DNA from: Benincasa hispida
Taxonomy: Eukaryota > Streptophyta > Magnoliopsida > Cucurbitales > Cucurbitaceae
Assembly: GCF_009727055.1 (NCBI RefSeq)
Contig: NC_052357.1
Coordinates: 9,711,662-9,775,661 of the forward strand
DNA length: 64,000 bases
Reading direction: 5' to 3'
The stretch's first letter is position 1. The number at the start of each line of letters is the position of its first letter. The position numbers and the translations under genes are program-made. Below the pieces are notes generated by a model. It did not search any database and was not told where the DNA came from. It saw only the letters and a program-made list of their open reading frames with translations. Of this stretch, positions 10,800-22,089 are shown piece by piece.

Positions 10800-12055
10800 T
10801 ACTTTCAATTTTTCATTAATCTGATCGGTTGTGCAAAGCTTAAACCAAATCCAATACTAATTTGCACACTTTATTGATGAAATAAAACACTTAAATAACA
10901 TATTTTATTTACCATACTTTTCTTAAGAATCAATTTGCAATACTCAATTAAATATTCAATGATAAAGACGCGCGAGAGTGGAAAGATTTAAAGTTTGAAA
11001 ACACATGAACTATATTCACATTAATTAGATAATTTCACATATTCTTTTTTTTTTCCTGTGCAAATTAAATTTTATTCAACTAATTATAAATCCATTGAAT
11101 CTTAGCCATCTAAATACAACTAAAGAGTTAAAATGCTTATATAACGTAGGAAGTTCAATCGTTAAACTGATACATTTATTTGTTCAATACAAATAATTAA
11201 TTACATAGACAGATTAGTCTCTCTTTATTATTGTTGTTTTTTTCTTTTTAATTCAACATAGAGTGAGAAATCAAACAAATATATGTTAATTAATGACATA
11301 TAATAGGTTGACCAATTGAATTTTAAGAAACTGAAATAATAAGTTGGCAACGTGAGCACATAGCTTAATGATAATACATGAGCATACCTTAGTGATAATT
11401 GACACGTACCCATTTCTTTAGAGTTAGATTTTTAATTTTTCATACATTATATTTGTTAACAAAAAAAAGTTTTATGTACTATTTTGGTTGATATACTTTG
11501 GGACTATGTGTTCAATTTTAGACCTATATTTTACGATGTTCAAATTTTAGTTATGCACTTTTAATAAAATTTAATTCTTGTCACTACTATAAGTCTATAG
11601 TTGATTAAAAAAATAAAAAGACAAGATCATTTGAAAATATAAGGACTAAAATTGAAAAAATTAGAATTTATAGGATGTTTGAGGTGCTGAGTTGAGTTAT
11701 GAAGTATGAAGTTAATATGTTGAAATTAGGAATCAGTGTTTGGATGTAGAGTTATAAGATAGAGTTTCTAGATAAACGTGAAAAGAGAAAAAGATAAAAT
11801 TCTTCGATAAATATATAAATTTTAATAATAAATACTATCGAAGATAAATTATTCAAGATCAACTTATGAAGTTGATGGGTCAAACACGAGAAACGATGTT
11901 TAGAAAGAATATAGAGGAGATAGAGTATTATAGAATAAGAGAGAGAGAATGATTGGATGAAATATGAATAATAATGAATAAAAAACACAATTTTGGTTAG
12001 TACACCGTACACCCACCAGAGTTTTCTTAACCCATACGCCCTCGCCCCTCCAATC
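10800..12055. other. AT-rich intergenic DNA upstream of the DUF761 gene
   Basis: No supportable gene. Positions 11660-11780 (GATGTTTGAGGTGCTGAGTT and similar phrases) resemble the ends of common non-autonomous elements, but termini cannot be fixed. The distal promoter of the gene at 12206 presumably lies here. Confidence 0.5.
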
Positions 12056-12059
12056 CTCC

Positions 12060-12067
12060 TATAAATA
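12060..12067 (+). promoter_or_regulatory. TATA box of the DUF761 gene
   Basis: TATAAATA lies 146 bp before the start codon in a pyrimidine-rich setting (CTCTCTTTACCCTTCTCTTCC follows), the usual plant core-promoter layout. Transcription would start near 12090-12100. Confidence 0.65.
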
Positions 12068-12205
12068 CTCTCTTTACCCTTCTCTTCCTTGTGTTGAAAA
12101 AAAAATACAGCTCAATTTTCCATCTCTCTCTCAAAGAATTCCAGCAAAGAAAAGATTCAGGATCCGAAGCCAAATCCAAATCAATTCAAAATTACAGATC
12201 CAAAA

Positions 12206-12832
12206 ATGGATAATAATCTTCCTGTGATGGCCAAAAAGGTTTGGAATTTGGTTCGTGTTGCTTATTTCCTTCTCCGTAAAGGCATCTCCAAGAGCAAGCT
12301 CATGCTCGACCTCAATCTCATGATGAAACGTGGCAAAATCGCCGGTAAAGCAATTAGCAATCTCATGTTTCACCACCACTACCACCCCGCCGCCACCCCT
12401 CAACTCCCCTTCGACGTCGGTCCTGACGAGTACGAATTCAGCTGCAGCAGTAGCCCCGCTTTCCCTGCCCTCCACTTCCCTGGCTTCCATGTCGGCAAAC
12501 GCCGCCGTAACCAAAATCACAACTCCTTCTTCGCATGTGCTCACGCGCCTCAAACACTCGACGACGATGCTGCCACCCTTAATGCCGTTAAGGCCGTTGT
12601 TGAGATTCTGAACAACCACGGCGGTGCGTCGTCGCCCTCTCCAGTCCCGGCTTCCCCTGCTCTCCCGGGATTCGGCCGGACTCCGAGGAGAGTCCGCCAG
12701 CTCAGGATAACCGACTCCCCGTTCCCTCTACAAGACGCCAACGCGGATCCGTTAGTGGACAAAGCTGCGGATGAATTCATCAACAGGTTTTATAAGGAGC
12801 TCAGGCTCCAAAAAACGGCCGACGACAACTGA
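12206..12832 (+). CDS. DUF761 protein (Avr9/Cf-9 rapidly elicited protein 146-like)
   Basis: An intact, intronless 208-residue protein. The N-terminus (residues 1-50) carries MDNNLPVMAKKVWNLVRVAY, a LRKGISKSK basic stretch and RGKIAGKAISNLMFHHH. The middle has YEFSCSSSPAFP and FFACAHAPQT. Near residues 150-175 is SPALPGFGRTPRRVRQLRIT followed by DSPFPL. The C-terminus (about 180-204) is the DUF761 motif, DPLVDKAADEFINRFYKELRLQ. This order is that of the small plant family annotated as Avr9/Cf-9 rapidly elicited protein 146 or cotton-fibre-expressed protein. Its biochemical role is unknown; induction during defence is reported for the tobacco namesake. The coding region is strikingly GC-rich against its AT-rich surroundings. 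A TATA box lies at 12060 and AATAAA at 12978. The frames at 12131-12619 and 12550-12783 (minus) and 12330-12611 (plus) are shadows of this gene. Confidence 0.92.
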   Translation: MDNNLPVMAKKVWNLVRVAYFLLRKGISKSKLMLDLNLMMKRGKIAGKAISNLMFHHHYHPAATPQLPFDVGPDEYEFSCSSSPAFPALHFPGFHVGKRRRNQNHNSFFACAHAPQTLDDDAATLNAVKAVVEILNNHGGASSPSPVPASPALPGFGRTPRRVRQLRITDSPFPLQDANADPLVDKAADEFINRFYKELRLQKTADDN

Positions 12833-12977
12833 ATTCCGACGCCGGTCACCGGCAACCGGCTGTCTGAAGAACCTGATAATTATATATAGTTTTTTTTTTT
12901 TTGGTGGGAGTTAATTATGTGGCATTGTTGTTGTCTTTAATCACTACACATGTATTAGTTTTTGGAAAGAAAATGGA

Positions 12978-12983
12978 AATAAA
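12978..12983 (+). terminator. Poly(A) signal of the DUF761 gene
   Basis: AATAAA occurs 146 bp after the stop codon, followed by T/G-rich sequence (GTTGTTTGTTTTTTTG), consistent with a plant near-upstream element. Confidence 0.55.
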
Positions 12984-14661
12984 GAGACGACGAGTTGTTT
13001 GTTTTTTTGTCAAATTTGTTATATTCTTAATTTCTGATTGTATTTTGTTCATGAAATATTTATAAGTTTGTTCTTTTTATCCTTTATGAAAATAAAATTC
13101 TTTTAGATTCCACTTATTCATTTTAATTCCAAGTATATGCTCATGTTGAGAAAATGCTTGGGAAAATTCCAACGGCCCAACAGTACAATCGAAGTACTAA
13201 TTTCTTCTTTTCTTTTTTTATTTTTTTAGTAAATATTATATTTTATATATATATATATATATTTAGTACAAATAGGTAATAATATCCGAATTACATAGAC
13301 CTTTTTTATGGTTAACATAAGCTATATACTATGCCATATTTTAGTTGTATGTTTCATTACAATTTAAAAAAAAAAAAATGAAACAGGGAAAATCGTTTTT
13401 ATTATTTGTCATATCATATTTTCGTCGTTGACTCATCATAAATCAGTACGATTTTTATTTTTTACATGCCAAAAATAATGATAAAAAATGAAGTCAGAAT
13501 TCTTAGAAGTACGAGAAAATATCTAGCAAAATGGATAATCCATTATGTACGTAAAATTAATTAAGGCATTATATTATATGTTAGATGCATGTACTATTGT
13601 GTTCCCTGGTTGTAGGTTTAATTATTATTAAATATGCTTCTCTCTTATTTATTTTATGATGTAATATATTTAAAAAATGTATACGAACTTGGTCTTTTTA
13701 ACCTTATGGATTGGCTTTATTTTACTTCATACAGAAAGATATAATTATGTTTCTAAACTTTTGTGTTAAATAAGATTATTGTATATGACGATAATTGACA
13801 TGCACTAATTTCTTTGAAAAAATATTGTGTTTGTGTGATTCATTTCATTTATATATATAGCTGGCACCTAATATTAAAAGTTGGGTTTAGTTGATTTTTT
13901 TTCTTAGAATATAAACACACCATTAATAAAGTTATAATTATAATGTAAAACATAGACAAGTTTTAAAGTTAAAATAAACAAGAAACGAGTATAGTAAACT
14001 ATAAATCCTTGGGGAGAAAAAGGGAGGTTCATCAAGTTGCATATAAAATAAATAATTGAATAATTGAGAATTGAAAGAAGGAAATAGAAATTGGTATAAA
14101 TGTATGGGGAATCCGACATGAAAAATGTTAAAAATATAAATGCCGTTTTGAAGATGGAAAAAGTGACTTTTACAGCCTTAACACCACAGCTCCCACTAAG
14201 AAGCAAACAGTGAAGGATCCCACCATGTTAAAGCTTTCATCCCAAATAAGCCTTATAGCTTAGCTGGCCCCCTCTATTTTATTTTTTAAATATTATAACT
14301 TTTTTCCCCTCTCTTCTCTCTCTCTCTTTTTTTTTTTTTTTTTTTTCCTTTTTGCTTTTGTTTTCACTCTGTTGTTTATATAAAGCATGGCATGCGAGAG
14401 ATTTGATTTGTATTCTAATGGGATTTGTCATTGCCTTTCTTTCTAGGTTTTCAACACATGTGATAATGTAAGTTCTACGTCGCTTCGGTTAGTGATTAAA
14501 AACAAAAATCTAGGCAATACTACAATATTAATAATAATAAACGGCTATTATTAAAATTTACAGTATTAGGTCAGTTGATTGTCGTCTCGTCAAAACACAA
14601 ATTTCTTGTCGTTTTAGTTTTGAAATTTTGGCTGAAATTTAAATTGTGTACCCAAATTTCA

Positions 14662-14664
<3 letters not shown>

Positions 14665-14711
<47 letters not shown>

Positions 14712-14727
14712 TATATATATATATATT
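14665..14727. repeat. (AT)n microsatellite
   Basis: About 40 bp of uninterrupted AT followed by a slightly broken TATATTATATA extension. Confidence 0.9.
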
Positions 14728-14849
14728 AAATGAGAACTAAAGTTAATTGTATTAAAAGGAAGAGAGAGAACAATTGAGTTCTAGATTCTTAAAAGGGGGA
14801 AAAAAAAAGTAAACAATTGAGCATTGCATGGATGTTTTCTTTAAGTGAT

Positions 14850-15085
14850 TATTAGTTATTTAAAAGTTATCAGTGACATGTTTGAAAATAGTTTTGAAAT
14901 TATTGGTTTTTTTATTTCAAAATTACTTGTAAATATATCTCTAAATGATTAAAAATTAAACATTGAATTAATTTTGAATGATATAAGAGATGTTTGAAAA
15001 TAATGTCAACTATGATAAATGAACTATAATAATTTTATAATCACTAATACAAATGTGATTTTAAAAGAAACACCTAAAAACAATC
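14850..15085. mobile_element. Possible MITE remnant
   Basis: Text such as GACATGTTTGAAAATAGTTTTGAAA, repeats of ATGATTAAAAATTAAACA type and a right side with AACACCTAAAAACAATCCCAAACTC resemble the 'TGTTTGGGA...TCCCAAACA' class of non-autonomous plant elements. Ends and duplications are not resolvable by eye. Confidence 0.3.
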
Positions 15086-17564
15086 CCAAACTCACCATTG
15101 GAGTATTTTTTTTTTTCCTCCTTAAACAAAGTCATCCCAAGTTAATTTTTAACTATAAAAGACAAATACAAGTAAATTAAGCCTAGTGTAGTGAATCTAT
15201 CTTTCCAAAAACAATTTACATAAATAGTACAGAGTAAAATCATATGAATTTATGTTAATGGTTTCATAAAAAACCACATTACTTTTTCATTCTTTTAAAA
15301 AGTTGTATGAAAAAAAGGGCAGGCTTGATAGATATGGGTTGGGAAAATCGTACCATTATTGTGTACTGTACAACATTGGAGCATGCTAAAGCAACCGGCC
15401 GGATTTCTCATTTCTTTGTTCTGATACATCCCCCCTTTTAGAAATATCCCCCATTTAACTTTCTTTTTCATTTAGTTTTGTTCAACCAAATTCATCAAAT
15501 TATTGCAACATTATCAATTTTATACATATACTTCTAATTTATAAATTTAGAGAAAATATACAAATGGAATGGGAAATCACTCGTTAGAGTATTGATATTA
15601 TATTATATGTATTCTCAATCTATTATCTTAAGCTTTTAGATTGATTGATAATTTAAACATAGTATTAAAGTATAAGATCTTGATTTCGAATTTTATGGAG
15701 TAATTACCTCTCAAATCCAATTAGTATTGAATCTCACTTGTTGGACCTTAAACAATATTAGTGAGGGATAGTGTTAGATATTTATATTATATTAGATTTA
15801 TTATAAATTATCGGCTTAAACTTTTAAGTTGATTAAGGATTTATAGTTATCATTTTTATTCATTGTCAAGATTGTGAATATTATTTAAAAATGACCTGAA
15901 AGCCAATGATATCATTTAAAAGAAAACAAAAATACCTTTTATGAATAAATATTCATATTGTAAATAGGTGAAGTAGATATTGTCACTATAAAATTTTCTT
16001 GTATGTTTGTTAAATACGTACACTAAAAGTTGCAATGTCTATTTATTTAAGCAAAAAAATAAAATTGCCTAAAAAAGTAAAGAAATAAAAATAATAATTA
16101 CTTCTTTAAGAATTCATAGATTGAAATAAATAAACCTTTGGAAATATTAGAGGGTAAAATGGAACCAGTTTCCATTTTTTATGGAATAAAACATGCATTT
16201 TGTAAATTTAATAACCAAAAATGTGAATAGACTTGGGAAGTTGGGTCTTATTTGATAATACTTTCCTTCTTATATTTAACCCTTTTTTTTTTTTTTTTGA
16301 AAATTTTGTTGTTTTGCTATGTCTTCAAAAAGAAATATTCTGGTTCAATTTTTAAAACTTCACTTGATTTTTCAAAATATTTGTAAAAATCTGATAAAAA
16401 AGATACTTAAAATTTTTATTTTTAAAAACTAAGCTAGTAAATATTACTTACATGATCTATTGATTTCTTTGATTTATTTTCTAACTCTTATGAGTTTTGA
16501 AAAATTTAAAAACTTGCTTTTTAAAAAAAGAATTGAGTAAAATTCAAACATACTTAAAAATTTGGGAGAAGATACCACAATTTTGAAAAAAAAGAAGAAA
16601 TAAAATTATTTATAAACCAGAGCTTAAACAAAAAATAAAGATATTATTTATAAATTTAAAATTCAAAAAGTAAAAACTAAAAGCAAATCATCTGATGTAA
16701 ACTACAGAAATTTATATATTTAATTCCGAAGTATAAAATTAAATGGTGTCAAACAAATGTGACATGATAACGTCAATATGATGTAATTTTTCTTTCTGAA
16801 AATATGATGTAAAATTTTATTGGCTTAACGGTTGCTTCTTTGCAAACGGCAGATTCTTTAGTCGTTTTGAACATGCCCATTATTGGGAAAGGAAAAGGAA
16901 AAGTAGTAAACGCTGTCGTATTGCCAAAAGCGATTTTAGGCAAAAGCATTTGGTGAAAGAAGTGGAAACACAGGGACACGTGTCGCGATTTCAACTAAGT
17001 TCTTCGGCCGTTTTTGAGGTGTAATTCTGTGTACCAGTAGCCCAGCCGCAATCTGTGTTTAATTATTTTTATTATTTTTTTAAAGAAAATTTACTAAATG
17101 ACATTTATTTTAAAACATATATCCAATATTTATTTATTAATTTATTTTGCACGAATTATTATGGGTGGGTAGGCATGTGGAGAAATCACACGGCTGGTTG
17201 GCATTTCTTGTGGGATTTGGTTAATCTTTTTCTTTTTAACAAGAGATTTGGTTAATCTTCTCAACTACTTTAATAAAAACGACAATAAATCACTCTCGAA
17301 CTCTCTTAGATTTTTATATGAATAATGGTAGAGTAGTTTAATGCAACAATTAGTACTTCCACTCTTTTTAATTTATAATATAATTTCTGTTATGCTATTG
17401 CTAATAATTTGCAACGTATAGAATGAGCAAATATAAACAGCTATTTAGGTATACTACTTTCTTGCATTGCATGTGAGTGTAAAATATTATATATTGATTG
17501 ATTCTTTGACTCATACGTAGAGATTATGTTCTCCATCAGATTGAAAATTTTATATATTGACTTA

Positions 17565-18110
17565 GGTCTGTTTTGAATGATTTAGGGAAAAAAATATTTT
17601 TCAAATATATATTTTCATTTAAATATTTCTGATAAAAATTCATTAAATAAAATACACATGTGTTTGGCAACTCTTTTTCAAAGGTGTTTTATGTAAAAAT
17701 TTGTTTGGTTTGTTATATATTGGAAGTGTTTTTATTAATTTCAAATTACTATACAAAAATTTGCCTATGAAAGTGATGCCAAAGTTCACCAGCGGTCATT
17801 GAAAATGGTGGTTGGAGGTGATTGAAGTTTCTCATACAAATTAGGAAAAACTCAAAATTCATTTTTTCTAAAAATTGATTTTAAGTGGTATTCCAAATAC
17901 TCTCTTACTATTTCAGTGATCGAGAGAGTATTTAGTCTAAAGAGTTAGAGTTGGGAGAGTGGAGTTGTTAATTCCACACCTCGTTTGATCTAAGGAGTTG
18001 GTAGGACCACGATTAAGAAATATCGATTTCATATCTTCTCTTTACAGTGTAAATCTCACAATTTCACACTTTCACTCCATGTCCCAAACAACGTGGAAAA
18101 CTTTCAAGTG
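17565..18110. mobile_element. Possible MITE remnants, two adjacent
   Basis: From 17565 (GTCTGTTTTGAATGATTTAGG) to about 17910 (GGTATTCCAAATACTC) the composition is typical of a common dicot MITE. From about 17930 to 18110 (GAGTTGGGAGAGTGGAGTT ... CCATGTCCCAAACAACG) a second element type seems to follow. Neither shows a confirmed inverted terminus or target-site duplication. Confidence 0.3.
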
Positions 18111-20924
18111 GATATTTAGATATAATTGTTTTTTTTAAAACAAATGATTAAATACAATGATGTTTATTCAGTTTTCTCTAGGTCTTCGTTATTTATTTAT
18201 TAAAAAACACATGTGCTTGTAACAAAATTTCCAATTTTATATTCTAGGTTCATTTTTAATTCGATATGGTTTGAGATTAGTTTATTCATAAAAAAGAAAG
18301 TCAGAGTTTTAATTTACTTTCTATAATTTTAAAAAGCTTTATAAATTATTGATTCTATTGTTACTCTGTAAAGATTAATTAGTAGGATCATTTAAAAATA
18401 ATCGCAGACCAACTATAGAAAACTAAATTAAGAACTTTAATAGGTATTAAATTATAGGTGAGAAGATTTAACCAAAATCAATAGAAATAAATTAAATTAG
18501 CTAAGATGACCAAATAAGTAACCATGAATTATACTTTTGTCGTTGTTGAGGAGTAATTTAAAGCTAAAAAATAATAAAAGAGTGAGAAAAACATTTGGCC
18601 TGGCACTTGGCAAGTTCCTCGAAGTTCCCAAAAGTGCATTTTTGAAGAGAAGTCAGAGAGACGATATTTTATTAATATTATTATTATTTAAAAAAAAACA
18701 ACAATAAATCAATTAGATGGAGAGCTAGAGACTTACCCCTTAAGGCATTCGAAAGCATTTCTTGAGAGTCTAAACCTAAACCCAATAAAATATAATATTC
18801 GTCCAAAAAGCACCCCACAAGTCTCAACCGTTCGATTAAAATCAAACCCTCCATTTTCCAATACCCAATGATTTTCAACTTTACTACATGAGAAATCAAA
18901 ATTAGTTGACAAACAAGCCTTCCACCTTTGAATATTCTTACCATCTTGTCCAAGTAACGTGAATCAGTCCATCAGATATTTTGAATATGTAATTTGGTAC
19001 TCCAATTACTCGGGATTATGTTTTATCTTTATTTTAAGTATTTATTATATTTAAAGTTTACAAACAATGCTATATACAATCTCTCTTTATCCTACATGTA
19101 TATTTTACATGTATTATGAAGCAACCTCCTTTGATACCATTTAAAATCATCAATCGGTCCAAAAGTTTAAGCTGTTGGGTGAACACAAATGTGATTATAA
19201 TATCTAACATGCTCTAATATCATCTTAAATCATCAATTGATTCATTATGAACTAACTTGCTCTGATGTCCTCTTAAATCACCGATTGACACAAAAATTTA
19301 AGTTAATGGGTGAAGACAAATCTAATTATAATATCTAACATTCATTTTTATTTTATTTGCTTGTCGATTTGTCATTGTTATAATACAACTCGAGTAAATA
19401 AACTCGAGATGTCAATATGAACCTAGTTCGATTAATATAAAATATATGTATATTAAACTAAGAAGTCAAGGTTTTAAATCTCTCACCTTACATACGGTTG
19501 GATAACTAAAAAACTGTGATATAAGGAAAAAGAATTAAAACTGTCAAATAGCTCATTTCCACTTTAATAGTTTGGCACATGATATATTTACAATTTTTAA
19601 TATAGAGCTATTTTTGCTCATGTCATTTGTCATATCAAGTTTTGGAGGTATAAACTAAACTTAAGTGGCCCCACATTATCAAAATGCATATATCAGCCCA
19701 TTGATTTAATTCCTTTTTTCTTTCCGCAAAGATGGTGATCGAAGAAAAGTTAGAGATTTGTGTGTGAGAGAATATAAATAAGTTTTCCGCGAAATAATAT
19801 AAAGTATTTATTTGATCAATATGTCACGTTGTCAAGCATGTTTCCAAAGGTCGAGAATTTTAACGAACAAAAATTACTTTCGAGTTTAGTTTAAAGGTGT
19901 TATTTCACTCTTGCTACTGCCCTCAGCTTGTAAGAGAAAAAAAACAACAATTTCTGGTAACAAAATAAGTGCCAATATGATAAGAGTTGGATTTAAAAGT
20001 TTTTTATGTACACATGGTAAAGAGTTGCAACATTTTAAGTTTCAAGAGTTTACAATATTTTTTCTTAAATTTTTATACAAAAAGTTTTGATATCTTAATT
20101 TTTTGTTCGACTAAAGAATTATAAAATATAGAACCAAAAAAGTTTGTGTATGTACATAAAACGTAATTGATCCAATATGTGACAGTTGGTGTGTGGTTGC
20201 GGTTAGAAAAAATTTCACACTTCTATCGTAGAATTAGACAATTATGACAAAGAAATAACATAAAACAACAAAATAAGAAACATAAAAATTTAATAAGGAA
20301 AAGTTCCAAACCCAAAGAAATACCACGACCCACTAGAAAGAAATCAATTATGTGAAAACTTTGTTACAATCACATATAAGAATAATTCTTTCTCCCTATC
20401 CCAATGACAAGAGTAGCTTTTGTACCACTCGCTCCATTATTCCACTCTCAAACTATAGAATACATACAAAAATTTAAATAAAGTTAGCACACCCAAATTT
20501 AAAGTATTTCTAATACATGCAATTTGAAACCAAAGCCATAGAACTCCTTGTGCTTGGAGCCCTTCTTTTCATTGAACAATTCCGATGTGGAACTATTATT
20601 ATTTTGGTTGGCAAATAATATTCTTTTATTTATGTTGTTGGTTATTTTGTCTTTGATTTTATTGGCAAATATTTGGCGTCGGTTTCTTTCCTTATTAGTT
20701 GCAGAGGTATGATTTTCCTTATTTTTGCTCTTGTCAGTTTTGGGTTATTTCCTGCTTTTTGTGAATTATATTTAGAGGTGTTCGTCTTCGGGTTTAGGGC
20801 AAGTCGAAGAATGTGTTTTTGTATGATATCCTCTACTAAATACATTGAAGAAAACTTGTGTGTCTTATCAAATCGAATGAAAGGTGCTTTGTTCTTTTGA
20901 AACTTGGTCTGTCTAAGTTATTAT

Positions 20925-21282
20925 ATCCTCTGGTTGCGGAGTAGCTGGGAGAATATTACAACTAGCAAGTGAAAGAAGGGTGAAAATCATTGTGGTAGCA
21001 TCAAATTTAGGGAGAGTCTAAATCTACAGACTTATCTGAAGCAGAATCAAAATTAGGGGAGCTTAACTTGCTCGCTAACGTTCAGTTACATGTAAACTGA
21101 TAATATGTAATCTTAGTTGAAGTGAATGTTGTAAAACTGAGTTGCATTCTAGTGGATCTCTTTTCACCTAGGCGCAAAACCTCCCAGACGTAGGTGTGGT
21201 TGCGCCAAACTGGGTTAACAAGTTTTTGTATTCTTTATCTCTTCTTATTACTCTTTTACCTCTTGTCTTTACTATTGTCAGT
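20925..21282 (+). repeat. Copia-type LTR 3' fragment (Tork/Tnt1-like style)
   Basis: The phrases GGTTGCGGAGTAGCTGGG and later GGTGTGGTTGCGCCAAACTG with GGTTAACAAGTTTTTGTATTC are reminiscent of the 3' part of plant copia LTRs, where a tandem CTAGGCG / AGACGTAGGTGTGG leader motif precedes the LTR end. No internal domain is attached on the left. Assignment is by remembered style only. Confidence 0.4.
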
Positions 21283-21498
21283 TGGGGTGTTCAAAAAACC
21301 CGGTAACCCGACTAACCCAAACTACCCAACCCAAACCGTAAGGGTTGGGTTGGGTTAGATTTTATTTTGGGATGGGTTGGATTAAAAATGTTAAAAAATA
21401 TTAAAATCGGGTTGGGACTCGGGTTACCCCATTTCAGGGTCGGATCAATCCGACCCGACCCGACTCGATATATATATATGTGTATATATATATATGTG
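21283..21498. mobile_element. Left half of a hAT-like MITE, cut at the adapter
   Basis: It begins TTGGGGTGTTCAAAAAACCC and continues with CCCGACTAACCCAA and GGGTTGGGTTGGG blocks, then GACCCGACCCGACTCG and an AT-rich centre. This is the usual layout from terminus to middle of a common plant hAT-type MITE. The matching right terminus, expected to read like GGTTTTTTGAACACCCC, is not found downstream: the sequence runs into the library adapter at 21499 instead. Confidence 0.6.
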
Positions 21499-21536
21499 CT
21501 GTCTCTTATACACATCTAGATGTGTATAAGAGACAG
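21499..21536. other. Nextera/Tn5 mate-pair junction adapter (assembly artefact)
   Basis: Positions 21499-21517 are exactly the Tn5 mosaic-end CTGTCTCTTATACACATCT, and 21518-21536 are its exact reverse complement, AGATGTGTATAAGAGACAG. The two back to back form the 38-bp junction made when Nextera mate-pair fragments are circularised. It is not genomic sequence. A minus-strand frame crossing it starts with MCIRDS, the peptide signature of this contamination. Sequence on either side should not be assumed contiguous. Confidence 0.97.
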
Positions 21537-21539
21537 CCT

Positions 21540-22060
21540 CACGCCTAAACGATCATCCACCTTGTGCCTAAACGATCGCACACTGTCGCCTACACGATCA
21601 CATAGCTTCTCTAAACGATCGTTTAGTGTACCGATTTTACTAAACGATCGTATACCTTTTTCTAAACGATCGTTCAGTAAAACCTACACGATCGTATAGC
21701 TTCTCCTAAATAATAAGCATTCTGCTATGCAATAGCGTCTTTTTCCCTCCCCTTTGCTTATCGCCCACATGATTCGTGTTTCCTCCTTTCTCTACTAAAT
21801 TCACCAAAGACCACGCTTTAGGTTCTCACTCCGAGAATACCCGGGGCTCTTTTCTGGTGGTGTCATCCTCACGGCGTTCGTGTTCATGTAGTTGTTACTG
21901 TTGTTGTCATTGACGCTACTGTTGGGCGATGGTAGATCGCTTGGAGAGTTCCGCTGCGTTGGAGTTCTGAAGTTTGAAGATTGTCTTCAACTGGTATAGT
22001 ACTCATTCCCTTGCTATTTTCTTGTTCATAACATGCCATTAATTAAGTTTTGTTTGCATA
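21540..22060 (+). repeat. Copia LTR 3' part with ACGATC word cluster
   Basis: Seven ACGATC words, several as AAACGATCGTTTAG or near copies, lie within 21546-21705. Downstream, CTCACTCCGAGAATAC and GGTGGTGTCATCCTCACGG (about 21822-21880) match, in reverse complement, positions about 30385-30425 inside the minus-strand LTR at 30083-32103. This is therefore the 3' portion of the same LTR family in plus orientation, beginning abruptly at the adapter. Confidence 0.65.
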
Positions 22061-22089
22061 ACTATGTGTTTAAATGTATAATATGTATT

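Larger units (their letters stand above)
12990..20920. other. Long AT-rich intergenic region
   Basis: No gene could be supported on either strand in almost 8 kb. Short frames at 13904-14206, 16773-16994, 18684-18953 and 20642-20900 lack recognisable domains, have gene-unlike composition and are probably chance. The region contains simple repeats (AT tracts near 13244-13262 and 14665-14727; T/CT-rich stretch 14295-14350) and MITE-like scraps described separately. An ACACGTGTC G-box core lies near 16977. Confidence 0.6.

Noticed and set aside
12131..12619. 162-residue minus-strand frame opposite the DUF761 gene
   Set aside because: Antisense shadow of a GC-rich coding region, with no homology I recognise and no promoter.
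13904..14206. 100-residue hydrophobic minus-strand frame
   Set aside because: Hydrophobicity follows from AT-rich composition (Phe, Ile, Leu, Tyr codons).
18684..18953. 89-residue minus-strand frame
   Set aside because: Long enough to notice, but no domain, start context or splice partner could be found.
20642..20900. Small secreted-protein gene (75-residue plus-strand frame)
   Set aside because: A signal-peptide-like hydrophobic start is visible, but there is no family match, cysteine pattern or promoter, and a minus-strand frame overlaps it equally well.
21499..21536. Natural insertion sequence end or bacterial transposon
   Set aside because: Only the two mosaic ends are present, back to back and identical to the commercial junction adapter; no transposase or duplication.
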